From Candidatus Centipeda massiliensis (GTDB lineage Bacteria > Bacillota > Negativicutes > Selenomonadales > Selenomonadaceae), in NCBI RefSeq assembly GCF_900290285.1, contig NZ_LT985755.1, forward strand, positions 72,856-136,855: a stretch of DNA of 64,000 bases, written 5' to 3'. Made by a program: the position numbers and the translations under genes. Shown piece by piece: positions 8,981-17,964 of this stretch. Below the pieces are notes generated by a model. The model did not search any database. It saw only the letters and a list, made by a program, of their open reading frames with translations, and was not told the DNA's origin. Each line of letters starts with the position of its first letter. Within the stretch, counting starts at the first letter, position 1.

Positions 8981-10546
8981 TCAGTTCGCGGGTTTGATCT
9001 TGTTTGTGATCCAGTAGTAATCCGCAGGGTGCATGATCGCGCCCGTGATCTTCGTCGAGCTGACGATGTTCGTCTCGGGGTAGCCGAGGAAGAGCCCCGC
9101 CGCATCGTTGAGCAGGATCTGCTGCATATCGATCATCAGCTGACGTCGCTTTGCGGGATCAAACTCAACGGCGAGCTGCGCACACAGCGCATCATACGCG
9201 GGGTTGCTGTAGCCCGAACCGTTCTGCGGGTTGTCCCCATTCACATTCGTGCGCCAGTACCAGTTGAGATAGATCTCAGGATCGCCTGTGTTGGCGGTTG
9301 TAATATTCGAGATCAGCAGGTCATATTCGCCGCTGATACCGATCTTATCGAGCAGGTTGTAGTCAACCGGCTTGATCTTGACATCAATGCCGACCTTTTT
9401 CGCATCTGCCTGAACTGCCTCTGCGTAGATCGGCAGCTCTGCGCGGCTGTTGTAGATGACAAAGTCAACGGAGAGCGGCTTGCCGTCCTTGTCACGAATA
9501 CCGTCGCCATCCGTATCCTTCCAGCCTGCCTCATCGAGGAGCTTGTTGGCGCGGTCGACATTGTAGGCGTTCGGGTCGGTCAGCTGGTCAAAGCCATAGT
9601 CAAGGGACGGCGGAACAGGAGCCTTCCCCGGGACGAACGTGCCCTTCAGGATGACTTCGTTGTACGCCTTGCGATCCGTCATAGAGATGAAGGCAGCGCG
9701 TACCTTCGGGTCACCGAGAACGCCCTTCTGGTTGATGCGTGCAAGAACCGTACGCAGGGATGCAATGCGATCAATATGGAATTTCGCCGTGTCGTTGAAG
9801 AGACCGATGTCCCCCGCCGCAATGTTGACCGCCATATCGACCTCACCCGACTGAAGCGCCATCGCGCGCGTATTCGGGTCGTCGATCGACGGAATCTCAA
9901 CCGTCTCATACGGCACTTCGCCATCCCAGTAGTACGGGTTCTTCTTCATGACGGCCTTTTCCTTCACGAAGGACTCGCATACATAGGGGCCGGTGCAGAT
10001 GGGACCCTGCTTGGCAAAGTCACGCTCCCCCTCGCTCGATACATCGACGATGAGGAAGAGAGGATCGGCAAGGAAGCCCGGCATGCTCGGCGACGGCTTC
10101 TCCGTCTTGATCGTGAGCGTCTGACCGTCCGCCTTCATCTCCGTATACTTGAAGAAGGTCTCTGCGCGGTTGTTCTTCTTAAACGAGCGCTCGAGCGATG
10201 CCTTGACGGCCTCTGCCGTCAGCGGCTTGCCGTTCGAGAACTTGACGTTATCACGGATCTTAAACGTCCAGGTCAGCTTGTCGTCGCCGATCTTCCAGCT
10301 CTCGGCAAGCCACGGTGTCGCGTTCATCTTCTCGTCAAACTTGACGAGCGTCTCGCCCATGCCGTAGCGCATGACAACCCAGCTGAAATAGTTCTCCGTC
10401 GGCTCAAGCGTGTCCGCGAAGTTCGTCACACCGACCTTCAGCGTCGTCTTGTCCCCTGCGGACTGCCCTCCGCCGCAGCCGGTCAGGAGCGCTGCTGCCA
10501 TACATCCGGTCAGTAGGACGCCCATCCATCGTTTGAGTTTACCCAT
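8981..10546 (-). CDS. Extracellular solute-binding lipoprotein, family 5
   Basis: The 521-aa substrate-binding subunit, with a signal peptide ending in the lipobox LLTGC (Cys24), so it is probably membrane-tethered. Family 5 hallmarks follow, such as TWTFKIRDNVKFSNGKPLTAE early in the mature protein and the Asp-rich loop DTDGDGIRDKDGK. Family members bind peptides, nickel chelates or related ligands, and the sequence alone does not decide. The cobalamin riboswitch upstream points to a corrinoid-related or cobalt-linked ligand. A strong AAGGAGG site precedes the ATG. The gene lies between the permease and ATPase genes of the operon. Confidence 0.92.
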   Translation of the reverse strand: MGKLKRWMGVLLTGCMAAALLTGCGGGQSAGDKTTLKVGVTNFADTLEPTENYFSWVVMRYGMGETLVKFDEKMNATPWLAESWKIGDDKLTWTFKIRDNVKFSNGKPLTAEAVKASLERSFKKNNRAETFFKYTEMKADGQTLTIKTEKPSPSMPGFLADPLFLIVDVSSEGERDFAKQGPICTGPYVCESFVKEKAVMKKNPYYWDGEVPYETVEIPSIDDPNTRAMALQSGEVDMAVNIAAGDIGLFNDTAKFHIDRIASLRTVLARINQKGVLGDPKVRAAFISMTDRKAYNEVILKGTFVPGKAPVPPSLDYGFDQLTDPNAYNVDRANKLLDEAGWKDTDGDGIRDKDGKPLSVDFVIYNSRAELPIYAEAVQADAKKVGIDVKIKPVDYNLLDKIGISGEYDLLISNITTANTGDPEIYLNWYWRTNVNGDNPQNGSGYSNPAYDALCAQLAVEFDPAKRRQLMIDMQQILLNDAAGLFLGYPETNIVSSTKITGAIMHPADYYWITNKIKPAN

Positions 10547-10559
10547 CTGTTTTCCTCCT

Positions 10560-11372
10560 TTAATTTGCCTTGCGCGGGTCTAGGATATCCCGCAAACTAT
10601 CTCCCCAAAGATTGAATACCGAAACGACGAGTGCAATCGCCAGTCCGGGGAAGATCATCAGCCATGGCGCTGTCTGGATCAGCTGCCGCCCTTCGTTCAG
10701 CATGAGTCCCCACTCCGGTGTCGGCGGCTGTGCGCCGAATCCGAGGAAGGAGAGTCCTGCCAGTTCCATCATCAGGGCGCCGATATCAAGCGCTGCCGTA
10801 ATGATGATGATCGGTATGATATTCGGCAGAATATGCCGCTGAATCATTGCAATCGGGCGCGTCCCGCTCGTGATCGCGGCAGAGAGATAATCCTGCTGCT
10901 TTACCTTGAGCGTCAGACTGCGGGCAAGGCGCGCGTATTTCGTCCATCCGACAATGACGACGGCGAGAACCGCATTGACAGCACTGCCGCCAAGCACACC
11001 GGCAATCGCAATGGCAAGTACGATACCCGGAAATGCGAGAAACACATCCGTCAGACGCATGATGACATTGTCCACCTTACCGCCGACATAGGCAGAGACC
11101 ACACCGATCAAGGTGCCAAGCCCACCGGAGATAATCACAACGATCAGAGCCATCGTAATGGAGATGCGCGCACCATAGAGGATACGCGTAAAGATATCTC
11201 GTCCAAGTTTATCCGTGCCGAAGTAATGTTCGGCAGAGGGCGGGAGAAGGGAGTTCTGAATCTGCGACTCGTACGGATCATACGGTGAGATCAGCGGCGC
11301 ACAGACGGCGATAAGCACAATCAGCAGGATGATGCCTGTATAGATACGAAACAGCAGTTGATCCCGCGTCAT
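10560..11372 (-). CDS. Opp/Nik-type ABC transporter permease (DppC/NikC-like)
   Basis: A 270-aa inner-membrane permease. One N-terminal helix is followed by the motif HYFGTDKLGRDIFTRILYG. The BPD_transp_1 domain has an EAA-type loop around SGTRPIAMIQRHILPN, and the C-terminus carries GDSLRDILDPR. It pairs with the upstream permease, and the two genes overlap by four bases (ATGA at 11369-11372), indicating coupled translation. Confidence 0.93.
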   Translation of the reverse strand: MTRDQLLFRIYTGIILLIVLIAVCAPLISPYDPYESQIQNSLLPPSAEHYFGTDKLGRDIFTRILYGARISITMALIVVIISGGLGTLIGVVSAYVGGKVDNVIMRLTDVFLAFPGIVLAIAIAGVLGGSAVNAVLAVVIVGWTKYARLARSLTLKVKQQDYLSAAITSGTRPIAMIQRHILPNIIPIIIITAALDIGALMMELAGLSFLGFGAQPPTPEWGLMLNEGRQLIQTAPWLMIFPGLAIALVVSVFNLWGDSLRDILDPRKAN

Positions 11373-12313
11373 GATTTCGCCCCCTTCCTGAGCCTCGGAT
11401 CCAGATACGAGTATGATATATCAACGATGAGATTGACAATCATATAGAGCGTTGCAATCCAAAGAACAAACCCCTGAAGGAGCGGATAGTCGCGCATTTC
11501 GATTGCACGCACGGCGAGGCGCCCGATGCCTGGCCACGAGAATACAATCTCGATCACGGCAACGCCGCCAAGCAGCCACCCAATGGCAAGACCAAGGAGG
11601 GTGATAAGCGGCAGGAAAGCATTGGGCAGAACATGACGCCACAGGATACGTGACATCGACATACCGCGCGCTTTCAGCCCTATGACATAGTCCTGTCCAA
11701 GCTCCTCAAGCACAGCCGTGCGTACCTGCCGCGTATACTTTGACGAGAGCAGAATCGCAAGCGTAAATGCCGGCAGGATCATGCGGTCGAGACTAACCTC
11801 GCCGCCCGCAATCGGGAATAATCCAAGTTTTAGTCCGAACACATAGAGCAGGATGAGCCCCACCCAAAAACTCGGCATGGATACGCCCAGAAAGGTGAAA
11901 AACCGTATGATCTGATCCGGCCATCGATTTCGATACAGCGCCGAGGCAACCCCCGCCGGAATGGAGATCAGAAGCATCATCACCACCGCTGTGCCGGAAA
12001 GCAGGAGCGTTCCCGGAAGATTCTGCAGCAAGCGCTCCTGCACCGGCATCTTTGCAGAGTAGGAGCGCCCCATATCTCCATGGATCACGCCATTCAGCCA
12101 TCTGAGATACTGTTCGTGGAACGGTCGATCCAGCCCCAATTCATGGCGTGTCTGCTCAATGGTCTCCTGCGAGACGATGGTGTCACCCGTTTCAAGAATT
12201 GCATCCACAGGATCGCCCGGTGCAATGAATGTCAGACTGAACGTCAGAAAACTGACCCCCAGCAGAGTGACGACCATCTGCCCCAGACGCATCAGGATTG
12301 CTTTTGCACTCAA
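11369..12313 (-). CDS. Opp/Nik-type ABC transporter permease (DppB/NikB-like)
   Basis: The first structural gene of the operon, a six-helix permease. It has N-terminal VVTLLGVSFLTFSLTFIAPGDP, the conserved LGLDRPFHEQYLRWL stretch, the EAA-type loop ARGMSMSRILWRHVLPNA and a C-terminal DPRLRKG. I chose a TTG start at 12313 (314 aa) because AAGGAG lies about 8 bases ahead. An ATG at 12292 gives 307 aa. Longer open readings upstream run through the terminator and riboswitch and are not real protein. The intrinsic terminator at 12335-12370 sits just ahead of the ribosome binding site. Confidence 0.92.
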   Translation of the reverse strand: MSAKAILMRLGQMVVTLLGVSFLTFSLTFIAPGDPVDAILETGDTIVSQETIEQTRHELGLDRPFHEQYLRWLNGVIHGDMGRSYSAKMPVQERLLQNLPGTLLLSGTAVVMMLLISIPAGVASALYRNRWPDQIIRFFTFLGVSMPSFWVGLILLYVFGLKLGLFPIAGGEVSLDRMILPAFTLAILLSSKYTRQVRTAVLEELGQDYVIGLKARGMSMSRILWRHVLPNAFLPLITLLGLAIGWLLGGVAVIEIVFSWPGIGRLAVRAIEMRDYPLLQGFVLWIATLYMIVNLIVDISYSYLDPRLRKGAKS

Positions 12314-12334
12314 CTCCCCAACTCCTTTTACCCA

Positions 12335-12370
12335 AAAATAAAAACCGCCTGCCTCAAAAGAGGCGGACGG
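12335..12370 (-). terminator. Riboswitch-associated intrinsic terminator
   Basis: An 11-bp stem (12345-12355 with 12360-12370, containing one wobble and one mismatch) closes an AAAA loop and is followed on the minus strand by TTTTTATTTTT. It lies between the cobalamin riboswitch and the first permease gene, which is the expected expression platform for B12-induced transcription termination. Confidence 0.82.
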
Positions 12371-12467
12371 CAGAATGCGCACAAAAAGCATTGTTACAGC
12401 GCACAAGGCACTGTAAGCTGCAGCATCCATCTCCCCATCTCTCGTGAGTCTATCAATGAATCTTATT

Positions 12468-12673
12468 GCGAGCAGGCTTTCCGGCTCATAGATCAACGCA
12501 TTCTTCCGCCTTCCCGGGGTTTATTTCCCCAGTGACTTTACAGGCACAGGCTTCTGCGCCTGTGGAAGAACACTCCCTATTTACGGCTGCGGGACAGCAT
12601 GGGCATCGCACCCATTTTCCTCTCATCGCTCGACAGACAGAATCGAAAACAATATTCTGCTGCCGACACTCGC
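12468..12673 (-). promoter_or_regulatory. Cobalamin (B12) riboswitch
   Basis: Read on the minus strand, the segment contains the B12-box landmarks in order: GAGAGGAAAATGGGTGCGAT, the GCTGTCCCGCAGCCGTAA core, GTCACTGGGG with CCCCGGGAAGGCGG, and GAGCCGGAAAGCCTGC. The closing P1 helix pairs GCGAG..GGC at 12662-12673 with GCCTGCTCGC at 12468-12477. An intrinsic terminator downstream and a strong promoter upstream complete the unit. By family knowledge, adenosylcobalamin binding should reduce expression of the ABC importer. Confidence 0.9.
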
Positions 12674-12710
12674 AACGTATTTATTTGGTTTTTCACATAA
12701 CTTCTAACGT

Positions 12711-12739
12711 AGTATATCCATGTCAGATATACTTGTCAA
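12711..12739 (-). promoter_or_regulatory. Promoter of the riboswitch-controlled ABC operon
   Basis: Consensus TTGACA (12734-12739), a 17-base spacer and TATACT (12711-12716) on the minus strand. The predicted transcript start (about 12704) lies about 30 bases before the riboswitch P1 helix. Confidence 0.8.
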
Positions 12740-12785
12740 GACATTCATTTCAGATTATTATATTTGAATAGTCAATAAGTCCTTA

Positions 12786-14123
12786 TTAACATGGATTCAA
12801 TGCGCTGCGGTAAGTTTTCTCCTGATATACGCCGCGCAGAAGCACAGCGGCACAGGCGGCACGCATACTCTGATCGATGGCCAGAGATATCCATGCGCCC
12901 TCAAGTCCCATATAAAATTCGTAGAGAAGTATGTATGTGATGATTGGTCGGAGGATTGTTATGCTGACAAAGGAATAGACCGCTACCTGCATTGTTTTTC
13001 CGCTGGCACGCAGAATCCCCGCGCAGACCATCTGGTACGCCTCCGGAAAGCTCACGACAGCGACATAGGCGATGATCAGGCTTCCGAGCGGTATGAGCGC
13101 AGCATCATGGGAGTAGATGCCAAAGATTTCCTCGCGCAGGAAAAATGTTATGAGGAATGCACCTGTGGAGAAAATCAAGCTCCAACGCATCCCTCGCCAG
13201 AAATAGCACTTCCACTCATCCTGTCTACGGATATCTCGGTTGTGCCCGGCGAGAACGGTACTTGCCTTGCCCATGCCGTTGCAGAAACTATAATAAAAAT
13301 CGCAGAAGTTCATCGCGATCGCATGGACAGCATAAGGGATCGTACCGAGTTCGGCAACCATGCGCGTATAGATGACCATGCCGATGCGCTCAAAGCCCTG
13401 CTCGCTGAAAATCCCACCGAACACGCCGAGGAACTCGCGCAGATACGCCCGTGTCAGGCGACAATTCCCCTGCGCGAAGATCCCCCACCGATAGAGTACG
13501 CGCACGGTAAGAAAGAACGACCAAAGAGTCCCTCCGACCGTGCCGAGCGCCGCCCCCAGCACGCCCAGTGCCGGAAACGGTCCAAGACCGAAGATGAGAA
13601 GTGCATTCAAGATGACATTGACAACATTCCCCTGTATATTGATCGAAAGCACCGTCATGGATTCACCGCGTCCAAACATCACCGCCTGCATCAATGTCGT
13701 AACGGAGGTAATAAAGACGGCGGGCAGTACCCAGAGACCATAGACCATGGCATCCGACAAATAATCATGCTGTGCCCCCATCCAAAGCAGGATCGCATCC
13801 AGATGAACAAAGAACGCGATATGTGCAAGCCCCAAAACCAGCACAAGCAAAACCATGGTCTTTTTCAGCACATCGCCATACGAATCGTGCCGCTCCTGTC
13901 CGTACCGCTCGGCAATCAAGATCGTGACAGCAGCCGCCACAGAACGTGCGACCGTGAGGAGCATCATGCGTGGCTGTGTAAAGATGCTGACCGCCGCGAT
14001 GGCACCTGTCCCGAGCATGCCAACCATAACGATGTCGGCATTGCTCAGGAAGATCATAAGAACCCCTTCGAGCGCCGCAGGAAGTCCGATGCGCAAATAA
14101 TTTTTATCGTAGGATGTCAGCAC
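12786..14123 (-). CDS. MATE family efflux transporter
   Basis: A polytopic membrane protein of about 445 aa with two homologous MATE halves. The first begins near LRIGLPAALEGVLMIFLSNADIVMVG and the pseudo-repeat lies around FGGIFSEQGFERIGMVIYTRMV. MATE exporters remove drugs or metabolites using sodium or proton gradients, and no substrate can be assigned here. I use the GTG at 14123, preceded by GGAGGAGGTG at suitable spacing. The longer frame starts upstream of that site. A TTGACA hexamer at 14176-14181 may belong to its promoter, but the -10 is unclear. Confidence 0.9.
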   Translation of the reverse strand: MLTSYDKNYLRIGLPAALEGVLMIFLSNADIVMVGMLGTGAIAAVSIFTQPRMMLLTVARSVAAAVTILIAERYGQERHDSYGDVLKKTMVLLVLVLGLAHIAFFVHLDAILLWMGAQHDYLSDAMVYGLWVLPAVFITSVTTLMQAVMFGRGESMTVLSINIQGNVVNVILNALLIFGLGPFPALGVLGAALGTVGGTLWSFFLTVRVLYRWGIFAQGNCRLTRAYLREFLGVFGGIFSEQGFERIGMVIYTRMVAELGTIPYAVHAIAMNFCDFYYSFCNGMGKASTVLAGHNRDIRRQDEWKCYFWRGMRWSLIFSTGAFLITFFLREEIFGIYSHDAALIPLGSLIIAYVAVVSFPEAYQMVCAGILRASGKTMQVAVYSFVSITILRPIITYILLYEFYMGLEGAWISLAIDQSMRAACAAVLLRGVYQEKTYRSALNPC

Positions 14124-14202
14124 CGTACCACCTCCTCCATAATTATTCAACAAGCTACCATAGAATGATAATGTTTGTCAACAATATATTGGTTCAAAAA
14201 AA

Positions 14203-14244
14203 GGGGCTGTTGCCCGAAGCTAAAAAACTTCGTACAACAGCCCC
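14203..14244 (-). terminator. Terminator hairpin, CTGTTGCACGAAG family, copy 1 (pur operon end)
   Basis: GGGGCTGTTGCCCGAAG (14203-14219) pairs with CTTCGTACAACAGCCCC (14228-14244) with two internal mismatches. A and T runs flank both sides, so it can act in either direction. It probably ends the pur operon, separated from purD by the 162-bp element. Three related hairpins occur at 35024, 59767 and 61888. Confidence 0.85.
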
Positions 14245-14252
14245 TTTTTTGA

Positions 14253-14414
14253 GGAATCGCTGATAAAATGAAGTCCGTCAGATTGGCGTAGATTTTTTCG
14301 TCCGAACAAGGAGGCAAACCGGACGCATAGCCAAAGCTATGTGGAGGATTTGCAGGCGTTGTGCGGGCAAAAAAGATGCGTCAAGATGGCTGTGCTGAAT
14401 TTATCAGTGCTTCC
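14253..14414. mobile_element. 162-bp palindromic MITE-like element, copy 1
   Basis: Begins GGAATCGCTGATAAA and ends TTTATCAGTGCTTCC, and its two halves are imperfect reverse complements along the whole length. The apex is the hairpin CATAGC-CAAA-GCTATG. It is flanked by the direct repeat TTGA (14249-14252 and 14415-14418), as expected for a 4-bp target duplication. It lies 9 bases past the purD stop and before the pur terminator. It encodes no protein. Copies 2 and 3 lie at 37441 and 63411 in the same orientation. The gap 14124-14423 otherwise holds only the terminator hairpin and the MATE ribosome binding site. Confidence 0.85.
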
Positions 14415-14423
14415 TTGAATACA

Positions 14424-15683
14424 TCAGCGCTTCAATGCACGATGAGCAATATCCTTGCGGTGATATGCGTCCTGAAAGGAAATCCGATCTACCGCATTGT
14501 ATGCAGCCTTCACTGCAGATGCGATATCAGCCCCCATGCCGACCACACCGAGCACGCGCCCGCCGTTTGTGACGAGTGCATCGTCCTTCTTTGCCGTTCC
14601 CGCATGGAACACGAGCGCACCCATCGCCTCAGCGTCTGCGATCCCTGTGATTTCATGCCCCTTTTCGTATGACGCGGGATATCCGCCCGCTGCGAGAACA
14701 ACACAGACCGCCGCCCCATCCTTCCAATGAATCGGAACATCGGCAAGCGTCCCATCGGCACAGGCACACATGATCTCTACAAGATCTCCATCGAGGAGCG
14801 GCAGCACAACCTGTGTCTCTGGATCACCAAAGCGTGCGTTGAACTCGACAACCTTAGGGCCTTCCGACGTAATCATCAGACCAAGATAGAGGCAGCCCGT
14901 ATAGGGACGCCCCTCCTTTGCCATGGCGGCAATCGTGGGCTTTAGAATCTCCTCCACGGCACGCTCGGTCATCTCCGTCGTCATGACGGGTGCCGGAGCG
15001 TATGTGCCCATGCCTCCGGTATTGGGTCCCTTGTCGCCATCAAAGGCACGCTTATGATCCTGCGCACTAATCATGGGACGAATAACCTTACCATCGGTGA
15101 AGGCGAGAAGGGATGCCTCCTCTCCCTGCATAAACTCCTCAATGACAACACGCGCCCCCGCATCACCAAAGGAGTTTTCCTCCATGATGGCATCCACGGC
15201 ATCAAGTGCCTCCTGCTCCGTCATGGCGACAATGACGCCCTTCCCTGCCGCAAGGCCGTCCGCCTTGACAACGATCGGCGCACCCTCACGGCGAATGTAG
15301 GCACGCGCAGGCTCCGCCTCGGTAAAAACCTCGTAACGTGCGGTTGGGATTCCATACTTCTTCATGAGATCCTTGGCAAACGACTTTGAGCCTTCGATCT
15401 CAGCCGCATTTGCGCGTGGTCCGAACGCACGAATCCCCGCCTTCTCAAGATCGTCGACCAGCCCGTTCATCAGGGGCACCTCGGGACCGACAACAACGAG
15501 TCCGATTTCCTTTTCCTTGGCAAAGCGCAGGATGGCATCATTGTCCATGACGGAGATATCGATCATCTCACCCATGCCGGGATTCCCGGGGATCGCGTAG
15601 ATGTGACCCGTCTGCGGGCTTTCCGAAAGTTTCCAAAATAGGGCATGCTCACGCCCGCCCGATCCGATTACGAGAATGTTCAC
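14424..15683 (-). CDS. purD: Phosphoribosylamine-glycine ligase
   Basis: The enzyme ligates glycine to phosphoribosylamine with ATP, forming GAR in purine synthesis. The 419-aa protein shows the full GARS layout: N-terminal VIGSGGREHALFWKL, an ATP-grasp domain with IVVKADGLAAGKGVIVA, and the C-terminal signature FNARFGDPETQVVLPLL. It starts with GTG at 15683 after GAGGAAG. It is the last gene of the operon, 10 bases after purH. Confidence 0.97.
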   Translation of the reverse strand: MNILVIGSGGREHALFWKLSESPQTGHIYAIPGNPGMGEMIDISVMDNDAILRFAKEKEIGLVVVGPEVPLMNGLVDDLEKAGIRAFGPRANAAEIEGSKSFAKDLMKKYGIPTARYEVFTEAEPARAYIRREGAPIVVKADGLAAGKGVIVAMTEQEALDAVDAIMEENSFGDAGARVVIEEFMQGEEASLLAFTDGKVIRPMISAQDHKRAFDGDKGPNTGGMGTYAPAPVMTTEMTERAVEEILKPTIAAMAKEGRPYTGCLYLGLMITSEGPKVVEFNARFGDPETQVVLPLLDGDLVEIMCACADGTLADVPIHWKDGAAVCVVLAAGGYPASYEKGHEITGIADAEAMGALVFHAGTAKKDDALVTNGGRVLGVVGMGADIASAVKAAYNAVDRISFQDAYHRKDIAHRALKR

Positions 15684-15693
15684 GTCATCTTCC

Positions 15694-16287
15694 TCATTTT
15701 TCTAGCTGCTGCGCAAGATATACGTTAATCGCATTGTCGTAGTCTGCCGTATGGGCAAACGCCTCATGGGCAAGCCGCATGCGTGTCATGCCGTCAACAG
15801 CACCGTCTTTCTCGATTTTCTCTGCGATCTCCGCATAGCGCGTCGGATTCGTGATCACGGTGACGAATTTGAAGTTCTTCGCCGCCGCACGAATCATCGC
15901 AGGACCGCCAATGTCAATCTGCTCGACAGCCTCGGCAAGTGTGACATTGGGATGTGCAACCGTCTCCTTGAATGGGTAGAGGTTGACGACAACGAGGTCG
16001 ATCGGCGTGATCTTGAGCTCGCGCAGCGCCTTCTCATGCTCCGGATTCCCGCGTACGGCGAGAATTCCGCCATGCACAAAGGGATTCAACGTCTTGACGC
16101 GTCCGCCCATGATCTCCGGAAAGCCCGTCACGTCACTGACATAGATGACAGGGATGCCTGCCTCGCGCAGTGCCTTCATCGTCCCCCCTGTGGAGACGAT
16201 CTCAACGCCGGCTTTGTGCAGAGTACGCGCGAACTCCACAACGCCATTTTTGTCGGATACACTGATCAGAGCACGTTTTATCTTCAT
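15694..16287 (-). CDS. purH: IMP cyclohydrolase, stand-alone PurH N-terminal domain
   Basis: Catalyses closure of FAICAR to IMP, the last step of purine synthesis. The 197 residues match only the MGS-like IMPCH half of Pur[52 protein letters not shown] and [13 protein letters not shown]. The AICAR transformylase half of the usual 510-530-aa protein is absent. The gene ends cleanly with a stop 10 bases before purD, so it does not look like a recent truncation. The transformylase step must come from another gene outside the window. Its ATG overlaps the purN stop by four bases. Confidence 0.93.
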   Translation of the reverse strand: MKIKRALISVSDKNGVVEFARTLHKAGVEIVSTGGTMKALREAGIPVIYVSDVTGFPEIMGGRVKTLNPFVHGGILAVRGNPEHEKALRELKITPIDLVVVNLYPFKETVAHPNVTLAEAVEQIDIGGPAMIRAAAKNFKFVTVITNPTRYAEIAEKIEKDGAVDGMTRMRLAHEAFAHTADYDNAINVYLAQQLEK

Positions 16288-16916
16288 GGTGATTCTCCTT
16301 CAGCGACGGGCAGGATATGCACCTTTCGCCCATCCGTACGCAGTCTTCCTTCGACATAGAGTTTGATCGCTTCGGGGAATATGCGATGTTCCTGTGCAAG
16401 CACACGTGCGGCAAGTGTCTCCTCCGTATCCCCTTCCTGAACAGGCACGGAAGCCTGCAGGATGATGGGGCCGGAGTCCATGCCTTCATCCACGAAATGC
16501 ACGGTACATCCGCTGACCTTCACGCCATAGGCAAGGACATCACGATGTGCATGTGCGCCCGGAAAGCTCGGCAGAAGCGCCGGATGAATGTTCAGGATGC
16601 GCCCCGTATAGGCGTGCACGAAGACAGGGGACAGAATCCGCATAAATCCGGCAAGCACAACGAGGGTTACCCCATGCGCGTGCAGCTCTGTGAGCAGGGC
16701 ACGCTCGAAGTCCGCACGCTCCGCATAGTCCCGATAGACGACAGCAACGGCAGGAATCCCCTTCACCCGTGCCCGTTCAAGCGCATAGGCATCCGCTTTG
16801 TCCGCAATGACAACGGCGATTTCGGCACGGATCTCACCGCGCTCTATCGCATCGATGATGGACGCGAGATTGGAGCCGCGCCCCGAGCAAAGAACGCCAA
16901 TTTTCTCCTCACGCAT
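16284..16916 (-). CDS. purN: Phosphoribosylglycinamide formyltransferase
   Basis: Transfers a formyl group from 10-formyl-THF to GAR. It has the N-terminal [14 protein letters not shown] phosphate-binding loop, the catalytic region [16 protein letters not shown] and the downstream Asp in [15 protein letters not shown] use the ATG at 16916 (210 aa), which aligns with family N-termini and overlaps the purM stop by 8 bases. A longer start at 16940 would sit deep in purM. Confidence 0.95.
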   Translation of the reverse strand: MREEKIGVLCSGRGSNLASIIDAIERGEIRAEIAVVIADKADAYALERARVKGIPAVAVVYRDYAERADFERALLTELHAHGVTLVVLAGFMRILSPVFVHAYTGRILNIHPALLPSFPGAHAHRDVLAYGVKVSGCTVHFVDEGMDSGPIILQASVPVQEGDTEETLAARVLAQEHRIFPEAIKLYVEGRLRTDGRKVHILPVAEGESP

Positions 16917-17958
16917 CAAAGACACCGCCCTTGATGACAACCTCGTGCGCCCCCTCGGTCACATGACCGATCTGATAAACGCGTTCCCCCTGCTCCTCCA
17001 AGTGTGCGGCAATGCGCTTCGCTTCCTCATGCGAAACGATGAGCACCATCCCGATGCCCATATTGAACGTGCGGTACATCTCCGCCCAGTCCACATTCCC
17101 CCACTCCTGCAGCAGACGGAAGATATGCGGCATTTCCCACGCCGCAGCGTCCACCTCCGCGCCCATGTGCTCCGGCAGAGCACGGGGGATATTTTCATAG
17201 AAGCCGCCGCCCGTGATATGAACCATGCCGTGCAGATCAAAGTCCCGAATGAGCGGCAGACATACGCGCGGATAGAGCCGCGTCGGCGTAAGCAGCTCCT
17301 CTCCGATTGTTTTGCCAAGCTCCTCCATATACTCGCTGCCCTTGAAGCCCTTATGCTCGAAGACGATCTTGCGCACAAGAGAGTAACCGTTCGAGTGCAC
17401 CCCCGAGGAAGGCAGTCCGAGCAGTACATCCCCCGCGTTCACGCGCGCAGCTGTAATGAGTTTGGAGCGCTCTGCCACACCGACCGAGAACCCCGCAATA
17501 TCGTACTCGCCAACCGGATAAAAGCCGGCCATCTCCGCCGTCTCACCGCCGACCAGGGCGCAGCCGGACTCCTTGCAGGCACGGGCAACCCCCGTGACCA
17601 CCTCAGCGACCTGATCCGGATCAAGTTTTCCCACGGCAAGGTAGTCGAGGAAGAAGAGCGGCTCTGCGCCCTGTACGAGGATGTCGTTGACGCACATGGC
17701 AACGACATCCTGTCCGATCGTATCGTGTTTGTTGAGCAGGAAAGCAAGGCGGAGCTTCGTGCCGACGCCGTCCGTTCCCGATACAAGCACTGGTTCTTTG
17801 TAGTTCCTTGTGTTGAGTGCAAACAGTCCGCCAAAACCGCCGAGATCGCCCATCACCTCTGAGCGATAGGTCGCACGTACAGCATCTTTGATCATGGACA
17901 CAGACTTGTTGCCCGCATCGATATCAACGCCCGCATCACGGTAGGTCATTTTCTCCAT
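16909..17958 (-). CDS. purM: Phosphoribosylformylglycinamidine cyclo-ligase
   Basis: AIR synthetase, which converts FGAM to AIR with ATP. The 349-aa protein has the usual landmarks: YRDAGVDIDAGN at the N-terminus, SGTDGVGTKLRLA, the CVNDILVQGAEPLFFLDY metal/ATP region, GCALVGGETAEMAGFY and ITGGGFYENIPR. It starts at 17958 (or 17949) 6 bases after purF. Confidence 0.97.
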   Translation of the reverse strand: MEKMTYRDAGVDIDAGNKSVSMIKDAVRATYRSEVMGDLGGFGGLFALNTRNYKEPVLVSGTDGVGTKLRLAFLLNKHDTIGQDVVAMCVNDILVQGAEPLFFLDYLAVGKLDPDQVAEVVTGVARACKESGCALVGGETAEMAGFYPVGEYDIAGFSVGVAERSKLITAARVNAGDVLLGLPSSGVHSNGYSLVRKIVFEHKGFKGSEYMEELGKTIGEELLTPTRLYPRVCLPLIRDFDLHGMVHITGGGFYENIPRALPEHMGAEVDAAAWEMPHIFRLLQEWGNVDWAEMYRTFNMGIGMVLIVSHEEAKRIAAHLEEQGERVYQIGHVTEGAHEVVIKGGVFDA

Positions 17959-17964
17959 CGGCTC

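Noticed and set aside
12314-12496. An in-frame upstream extension of the first permease gene, starting at a TTG at 12496.
   Set aside because: The extension translates the riboswitch tail and the terminator hairpin. The ribosome binding site and terminator position place the true start at 12313 or 12292.
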